Part shown: piece by piece, positions 59,316 to 64,000 of the stretch
Layout: every line of letters begins with the position of its first letter
How positions within the stretch are numbered: position 1 is the first letter of the stretch
NCBI RefSeq assembly: GCF_017963645.1
Contig: NZ_JAGMWN010000002.1
Location: 186,001 to 250,000, forward strand
Direction of reading: 5' to 3'
DNA from: Marivibrio halodurans
Lineage (GTDB): Bacteria > Pseudomonadota > Alphaproteobacteria > UBA8366 > Aestuariispiraceae
DNA: 64,000 bases
Made by a program: the position numbers and the translations under genes
The notes under the pieces: generated by a model
What the model saw: only the letters and a program-made list of their open reading frames with translations
Database searches by the model: none
Told to the model about the DNA's origin: nothing

Positions 59316-60229
59316 GTGCCGAGCGTGCCCGCGCCCGTGCCGTGATTCCCTTCTCGGCCGATCCGGCCGGGCGTCTGATGCCCTGGTTGATCGGCTTCAT
59401 GACGTTCGTCGCGGGACTGGCGCTCGCGGGGGCTTTGACGCTCGACACCTTCGCCGACAGTTGGAGCGAGGGGCTGGCCGACAGCATGACGGTACAAATC
59501 CCGCCGCCCGCCGACGAAATGGGCGATGCCCAGGCGGCCGAAGCCCGCATCGACGAGACGGTGGAAAGGGCGCTGCGGGTTCTGCGTCAGACCGACGGCG
59601 TGGCCAGCGCCGAATCACTGCCCGATGCGCGCATCCGCGCCTTGCTGGAGCCCTGGCTCGGCGCCACACTCGACCCCGGCAGCCTGCCGTTGCCTCGTTT
59701 GATCGCGGTCGAGATCGCCGGACCCGATGCGGTCGATCTGCCCACCCTGCGCAACCGGCTGGCGACGGTGGCGCCGGATGCGCGGCTGGATGATCACGGC
59801 CTGTGGCGCGCGCGTCTCGTCACCTTCCTAAACGCGCTGCAATTGGTCGGTCTCGCGGTGGTGGCGGTCGTGGTGCTGGCGGCGGCGACGGTTGTGGTTT
59901 TCGCGACGCGCGGCGGGCTTCTGGCCCATGGGGAGGCGATCGAATTGCTGCATCTGATCGGCGCGTCCGACGGCTATATCGCCCGGCAGTTCCAACGCCA
60001 GGCCCTGAAGGCGAGCCTGAAGGGCGGGATCGGCGGAATCCTGGTGGCGGGTGCCACGGTCGTGGCATTGGGGCAGGGCGCGGCGGCGACCGGGGCGGAC
60101 TTGCCATCGCCGCTCGTCCTGCGCACGGAGGACTGGCCCTATTTGGCGATTTTGCCGGCGGCGATGGCCGTGCTGGCCTTCCTGGCCGCGCGGCGTACCG
60201 TGCTGCGCAGTCTGCGCCGGATGCCGTGA
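59312..60229 (+). CDS. ftsX: Cell-division membrane protein FtsX
   Basis: A 305-residue protein with four membrane helices in the MacB/FtsX pattern. TM1 is LMPWLIGFMTFVAGLALAGALTL. A periplasmic domain of about 130 residues contains VERALRVLRQTDGVASAESLPDARIRALLEPWLG. TM2 is ALQLVGLAVVAVVVLAAATVVVFATR, TM3 LKGGIGGILVAGATVVAL and TM4 YLAILPAAMAVLAFLAARR. ELLHLIGASDGYIARQFQRQAL is the conserved cytoplasmic coupling segment. It overlaps ftsE and is followed after 15 bases by a ydcF-like gene. Confidence 0.94.
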   Translation: MSAERARARAVIPFSADPAGRLMPWLIGFMTFVAGLALAGALTLDTFADSWSEGLADSMTVQIPPPADEMGDAQAAEARIDETVERALRVLRQTDGVASAESLPDARIRALLEPWLGATLDPGSLPLPRLIAVEIAGPDAVDLPTLRNRLATVAPDARLDDHGLWRARLVTFLNALQLVGLAVVAVVVLAAATVVVFATRGGLLAHGEAIELLHLIGASDGYIARQFQRQALKASLKGGIGGILVAGATVVALGQGAAATGADLPSPLVLRTEDWPYLAILPAAMAVLAFLAARRTVLRSLRRMP

Positions 60230-60244
60230 CGGGTCGCCCGCGCC

Positions 60245-60898
60245 ATGCCGCTCACCTTCTCCTCCCGCGATCGTAGGCCCTGGCGCCGCCGTCTGTTGTT
60301 CTGGGCGGTGGTCCTGGCGCTTCTCGCCTGGACCGTCGGGTTGATCGGTTTCGCCTACGGCCTGCCGGACGAAGTCGGGGCGCCGAGCGAGCGCACGGAT
60401 GCGATCGTGGTTCTGACCGGGGGATCGCAACGGTTGGAGACGGGGCTGGATTTGCTGGCCCGGGGCATGGCGGGGAAGCTTTTCGTCTCCGGTGTCCATC
60501 GCGGGGTCGACGCGGCCGAGTTGCTGCATGTGGCGCAGCAGGAGCCGGGGCGCCTGGAATGCTGCATCGTGATCGACTACAACGCGGACGATACGATCGG
60601 CAACGCGCGCGAGACCGCGCGTTGGGTCAGCGCGCACGGCGTGGGCTCTATCCGGTTGGTGACCTCCGCCTATCACATGCCGCGCAGTCTTCTGGAATTC
60701 GAGGCGGCCTTGCCGAATGTCCGCATCCTGTCGCATCCGGTCTTCCCCCCCAATGTGAAGCAGGAAGGGTGGTACCGCTATCCGGGGACCGCGGCGCTGT
60801 TCGCGGTCGAATATACGAAATATCTGCTGGCGCGCCTTCGGTTGACGATCGAAAGGGTCGGCCGCGAGATCCTAGAGGAGGGAGAGCCGCAGACATGA
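60245..60898 (+). CDS. YdcF/DUF218-family membrane-anchored protein
   Basis: A 217-residue protein with one N-terminal membrane helix (RRRLLFWAVVLALLAWTVGLIGFAYG) and a periplasmic DUF218 domain. The domain has TDAIVVLTGGSQRLETGLDLLARGMAGKLFVSGVHRGV, IDYNADDTIGNARETARWVSAHGVGSIRLVTSAYHMPRSLLEFEAALP and FAVEYTKYLLARL. Members such as SanA/ElyC are tied to envelope integrity. It sits between ftsX and plsC and overlaps plsC by ATGA, so an envelope role fits. Confidence 0.9.
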   Translation: MPLTFSSRDRRPWRRRLLFWAVVLALLAWTVGLIGFAYGLPDEVGAPSERTDAIVVLTGGSQRLETGLDLLARGMAGKLFVSGVHRGVDAAELLHVAQQEPGRLECCIVIDYNADDTIGNARETARWVSAHGVGSIRLVTSAYHMPRSLLEFEAALPNVRILSHPVFPPNVKQEGWYRYPGTAALFAVEYTKYLLARLRLTIERVGREILEEGEPQT

Positions 60899-61671
60899 AC
60901 CCCAAGACCGTCCACCCACCCTCGACACCCCCGCCCGGCGGGCGCGCGCGGTTGCCCGTGCGTCCGCTCGACCGCGTGCGGTCGCTTCTGTTCGCGCTGC
61001 TGTTCTATTCGATATCGGCGGTCATGGCGCTTGGCCTGTTGCCGTTTCTGGTGCTGCCGGCCCGGTGGATCAAGCCGGTCTGCTATAGCTGGGTTTCCAT
61101 CTTCATGGTGTTGAGCCGGGAGGTTCTCGGCATCCGCATGCGGGTCAAGATGGACCGCGCCGCCTCGGACGCGATCGCCGCCGGACCGGTCGTCTTCGCG
61201 GCCCAGCATCAATCCATGTGGGAGACGATCGTCTTCAACGGCCTGTTGAACGCGCCCTCCTTCGTCCTGAAGCGCGAACTGATCCGCCTCCCGGTCTTCG
61301 GACTTTTCCTGCGCAAGTTCGGCATGATCGCGATTGATCGCGCGGCCGGGGCATCGGCGCTCAAGGGCATGGTCCGACAGGCCCGGGCCCAGATCGCCTC
61401 CGGCCGTTCCGTCGTGATCTATCCTCAGGGCACCCGCGTCCCCCCGGGCGAGAAGAAGCCCTACCTGCCCGGCGTGGCCGCGCTCTATACCCAACTCGAC
61501 GTTCCGGTGATTCCGATCGCGCTGGATTCCGGGCGGCTTTGGCCGCGAGGCGCCTTCGTCAAGCGCGCCGGAACGGTGACCGTCACCCTATTGTCCCCCA
61601 TTCCCGAGGGTCTCGACCGAAAGAGCTTCATGCGGACGCTTGAGAACCGAATCGAAAGCGCCTGTGGATAA
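60895..61671 (+). CDS. plsC: 1-acyl-sn-glycerol-3-phosphate acyltransferase
   Basis: A 258-residue PlsC-type enzyme making phosphatidic acid. A membrane helix (SLLFALLFYSISAVMALGLLPFLVLPARW) precedes the acyltransferase domain. Motif I is AAQHQSMWETIVFNGLL, in which Glu replaces the Asp of HX4D, as in alphaproteobacterial members. Motif II-like KRELIRLPVFGLFLRKFGMIAIDR and motif III YPQGTRVPPGEK follow; PVIPIALDSGRLWPR closes the domain. The start overlaps the ydcF-type stop. Confidence 0.94.
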   Translation: MNPKTVHPPSTPPPGGRARLPVRPLDRVRSLLFALLFYSISAVMALGLLPFLVLPARWIKPVCYSWVSIFMVLSREVLGIRMRVKMDRAASDAIAAGPVVFAAQHQSMWETIVFNGLLNAPSFVLKRELIRLPVFGLFLRKFGMIAIDRAAGASALKGMVRQARAQIASGRSVVIYPQGTRVPPGEKKPYLPGVAALYTQLDVPVIPIALDSGRLWPRGAFVKRAGTVTVTLLSPIPEGLDRKSFMRTLENRIESACG

Positions 61672-61795
61672 CCATGTTGATGAGACTCGCTGCTTTTCGC
61701 ACCGCTCCGATTTCTTCCCATTTGGCAGGGGGTTGGGAAGTTAGAGCGGGGTGAGCGTCCCTTCGGCGGCCAAAACAAAAGCCGAACAATGTCCC

Positions 61796-61843
61796 TGGAC
61801 AGCGCCGTCCCGCGTTCTATAATGATTTCCGATTGAAAATCAT
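61796..61843 (+). promoter_or_regulatory. Promoter with overlapping palindromic operator upstream of nrdJ
   Basis: TGGACA (61796-61801) and a perfect TATAAT (61818-61823) are 16 bases apart. An inverted repeat ATGATTT-N8-AAATCAT (61822-61843) begins inside the -10 box and covers the start site. A repressor bound there would shut off nrdJ. It does not resemble a B12 riboswitch, and I could not match it to the NrdR box. Confidence 0.6.
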
Positions 61844-61920
61844 GGACTTAACGCCATATCGCCAGAGCGGATGATGAACTCCGGCGTAAAAAGGGCGCGA
61901 TTTCAAGAGGGTCGCCGGGC

Positions 61921-64000
61921 GTGCGGGACACATTCTCCAAGCGTATCTGGGACATGAAGTACCGGTTGAAGAAACCGGACGGCACGCCTGTGGACAATTC
62001 CATCGAGGGGAGCTGGGAGCGTGTCGCCGACGCGCTTGCCGCGGCGGAGGCGGAGCCGGCGGTCTGGCGGGAACGGTTCCTGGAGGCGCTGCGGGATTTC
62101 CGTTTCATGCCGGCCGGGCGCATATTGGCGGGGGCGGGCTCGCGGCGCGACGTCACCCTGTTCAATTGCTTCGTGATGGGGACGATCCCGGACAATATCG
62201 CCGGAATCTTCGACGGGCTGAAGGAAGCCGCGCGGACCCTGCAGCAGGGGGGCGGCATCGGGTACGATTTCTCCACCCTGCGGCCGCGCGGCGCGCCGGT
62301 CGGCGGGGTCGGTTCCGACGCGTCCGGTCCCGTTTCCTTCATGGAGGTGTGGGACGCGATGTGCCGAACCATCATGTCGGCCGGCTATCGCCGGGGCGCG
62401 ATGATGGGAACAATGCGTTGCGACCATCCGGATATCGAGGAATTCGTGGACGCCAAGGCCGAGGCCGGGCGGCTGACGAACTTCAACATGTCGGTGCTGG
62501 CGAGCGATGCCTTCATGGAGGCGATCGACGCGGACGAGCCCTGGGACCTCGTCTTCGAGGGCAAGGTCTTCCGCACCGTGCGCGCGCGCGATCTGTGGGG
62601 CCGGATCATGCGCTCCACCTACGATCACGCGGAACCGGGGGTGATCTTCATCGACCGGATCAACGCGCGGAACAATCTGAATTATTGCGAGACGATCGCG
62701 GCCACCAACCCCTGTGGGGAGCAGCCGCTGCCGCCCTATGGCGCGTGCCTGCTGGGCTCGATCAATCTCGCGCGCTTCGTGACCGACCCGTTCGGCGACG
62801 CGGCCGCGCTCGACGAGGAGGCGATGGCCGCGACCGTCGCGACCGCCGTGCGCATGCTGGACGACGCGATCGATGTCTCGCGCTTCCCCTTGGAGGCGCA
62901 GCAGGAGGAGGCGCGGGCCAAACGGCGGATCGGCCTGGGTGTCACCGGGCTGGCGGATGCCTTCCTGATGCTGCGCGTGCGCTATGGCAGCGCGGAGTCG
63001 GTCGCCCTGACCGAACGCTGGCTCGGCCGGGTGCAGGAGGCCGCCTATGCCGCATCCAGCGATCTGGCGGCGGAGAAGGGGAGCTTCCCGCTCTATGACG
63101 CGGACGCCTTCGCCGCGTCGGAGACGGTGCGGCGCCTGCCGGAACCGGTGCGCGCGAGGATCGCGGCGCGGGGCATGCGCAACGGCCTCGTCACCTCGAT
63201 CGCGCCGACGGGCACGATCTCGCTGGTGGCGGAGAATGTTTCCTCGGGGATCGAGCCGGTCTTCTCCTTCCGGGCCAAGCGCTCCGTCCTCGCCCCCGAC
63301 GGCAGCCGGGAGGCGCATGACGTCGTCGATTACGCCTATCGCATATACCGCGACCTGTTCGGGGCGGAGGCCGAGGTGCCGGATTACTTCGTCGACGCCC
63401 AGACTCTGGCGCCCGACGACCATCTGGCGATTCAGGCGGCGGCCCAGCGCCATGTGGACAGTTCCATTTCCAAGACCATCAACCTGCCCGCCGACATTTC
63501 CTTCGAGGCCTTCAAGGACGTCTATGCCAAGGCTTTCGCCATGGGGTGCAAGGGCTGCACGACCTATCGACCGAACGCGGTCACCGGCGCCGTGCTGACG
63601 ACCGCCGAGGAGGAGGCACCCGCGCCCGGCGAAGGTGATCCGGCGGGGTCGGTGGGACCGGCGGCCGGGGAAGGCACGGCGCCCCGCGACCCCACCCGAC
63701 GTGACCATGCGCGGGCCCGCGCCGAGGGTGATATCGTCTATATGAGCGAACCGCTCGACCGGCCGTCCGCCCTGGAGGGGCGGACCTATAAGCTGCGCTG
63801 GCCGGAAAGCGACCACGCGATCTATATCACCTTGAACGATATCGAGGAGGCGGGCCGCTGGCGCCCGTTCGAGGTCTTCATCAATTCCAAGAACATGGAG
63901 CACTATGCCTGGACCGTGGCGCTGACCCGGATGATCAGCGCGGTCTTCCGGCGCGGCGGCGACGTCGCCTTCGTGGTGGAGGAGTTGAAGGCCGTGTTCG
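61921..64000 (+). CDS. nrdJ: Adenosylcobalamin-dependent ribonucleotide reductase, 3' end beyond window
   Basis: Class II reductase making deoxynucleotides with B12 instead of an oxygen-dependent radical subunit. The 693 visible codons start VRDTFSKRIWDMKYRLKKPDGTPVDNSIEGSWERVADAL. Conserved parts are AGRILAGAG, TLFNCFVMG, TLQQGGGIGYDFSTLRP, MMGTMRCDHPDIEEFV and ATNPCGEQPLPPYGACLLGSINL with active-site Cys265 and Glu267. TSIAPTGTISLVAENVSSGIEPVFSF and KGCTTYRPNA follow. Stops lie upstream at 61834 and 61846 and no ATG intervenes, so GTG at 61921 with AAGAGGG nine bases upstream is the likely start. Confidence 0.95.
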   Translation, partial: MRDTFSKRIWDMKYRLKKPDGTPVDNSIEGSWERVADALAAAEAEPAVWRERFLEALRDFRFMPAGRILAGAGSRRDVTLFNCFVMGTIPDNIAGIFDGLKEAARTLQQGGGIGYDFSTLRPRGAPVGGVGSDASGPVSFMEVWDAMCRTIMSAGYRRGAMMGTMRCDHPDIEEFVDAKAEAGRLTNFNMSVLASDAFMEAIDADEPWDLVFEGKVFRTVRARDLWGRIMRSTYDHAEPGVIFIDRINARNNLNYCETIAATNPCGEQPLPPYGACLLGSINLARFVTDPFGDAAALDEEAMAATVATAVRMLDDAIDVSRFPLEAQQEEARAKRRIGLGVTGLADAFLMLRVRYGSAESVALTERWLGRVQEAAYAASSDLAAEKGSFPLYDADAFAASETVRRLPEPVRARIAARGMRNGLVTSIAPTGTISLVAENVSSGIEPVFSFRAKRSVLAPDGSREAHDVVDYAYRIYRDLFGAEAEVPDYFVDAQTLAPDDHLAIQAAAQRHVDSSISKTINLPADISFEAFKDVYAKAFAMGCKGCTTYRPNAVTGAVLTTAEEEAPAPGEGDPAGSVGPAAGEGTAPRDPTRRDHARARAEGDIVYMSEPLDRPSALEGRTYKLRWPESDHAIYITLNDIEEAGRWRPFEVFINSKNMEHYAWTVALTRMISAVFRRGGDVAFVVEELKAVF

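Noticed and set aside
61672-61920. Cobalamin riboswitch before the B12-dependent reductase
   Set aside because: No B12-box-like or multi-helix conserved core was recognisable, and a promoter at 61796-61823 leaves under 100 bases of leader, too short for the aptamer.
61903-63903. Minus-strand open frame of 666 codons
   Set aside because: Antisense to nrdJ, whose active-site motifs are unmistakable on the plus strand.

Overview
The window reads as chromosomal DNA of a high-GC Gram-negative alphaproteobacterium, probably a free-living, Rhodospirillales-like organism. This is an inference from gene content: a zinc-ribbon/DUF3426 gene divergent from ftsE-ftsX-ydcF-plsC, a B12-dependent ribonucleotide reductase, TAXI-TRAP transport, many FCD/UTRA GntR regulators, and C/G-ending codons almost everywhere. 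I found no rRNA, tRNA, CRISPR array, insertion sequence or prophage.

Layout. 1-2.8 kb: the 3' part of a membrane hybrid histidine kinase and a PAS_5 protein. 3.0-8.9 kb: a first iron-uptake signalling unit on the plus strand (FecI-type sigma, FecR, TonB-dependent receptor with STN domain, PepSY membrane protein, small 2-TM protein). 8.9-11 kb: an amino-acid ABC permease and its binding protein, with no ATPase beside them. 11.2-20.4 kb: a lipoprotein, a YdjM-type membrane hydrolase, a PilZ protein, an unrecognised 402-residue protein, a GntR regulator, an ICMT-like methyltransferase, a 2OG-Fe(II) oxygenase divergent from a Tat-exported family-5 binding protein, a TetR regulator and a VWA protein. 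20.4-25.4 kb: acyl-CoA dehydrogenase, GlcD-type FAD oxidoreductase, PBP4-type lipoprotein. 25.4-27.9 kb: a four-gene minus-strand unit (EF-hand protein, ECF sigma, probable anti-sigma, periplasmic metal-sensor-like protein). 28-32.4 kb: VOC protein, Sua5/TsaC, ParA, and a 601-residue protein with an expanded GCC-rich Ala tract. 32.4-38.7 kb: a second iron-uptake unit on the minus strand, partly of lower GC. 38.8-42 kb: a large ankyrin protein. 42.2-44.5 kb: folB, folP, folK. 44.7-46 kb: an XRE-type regulator and a class IV aminotransferase. 46-57.2 kb: a carbon-phosphorus lyase locus (phnF divergent from phnGHIJKLMN, then DUF1045, a fused TRAP permease and a TAXI binding protein). 57.3-64 kb: zinc-ribbon protein, ftsEX, ydcF, plsC, and nrdJ running off the end.

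How it works together. The two FecI/FecR/receptor units look like parallel surface-signalling systems. Each sigma gene has a Fur-box-like palindrome upstream, and both receptor genes share the same promoter architecture (CGGAACTTTTTCTG, RAAT, then CGT after 15 bases), which I propose as the target of the FecI-type sigmas. The phn operon has a promoter overlapped by a PhnF-type operator. It lacks phnP locally, and the adjacent DUF1045 protein has the two HxT motifs of 2H phosphoesterases, so it is a candidate replacement for the cyclic-phosphate hydrolysis step. No single defence-like or wholly new system is evident. The most novel-looking points are the shared receptor promoters, the DUF1045/PhnP hypothesis, the EF-hand/sigma/metal-sensor unit, the Ala-tract gene next to parA, and short tandem repeats placed at gene ends.
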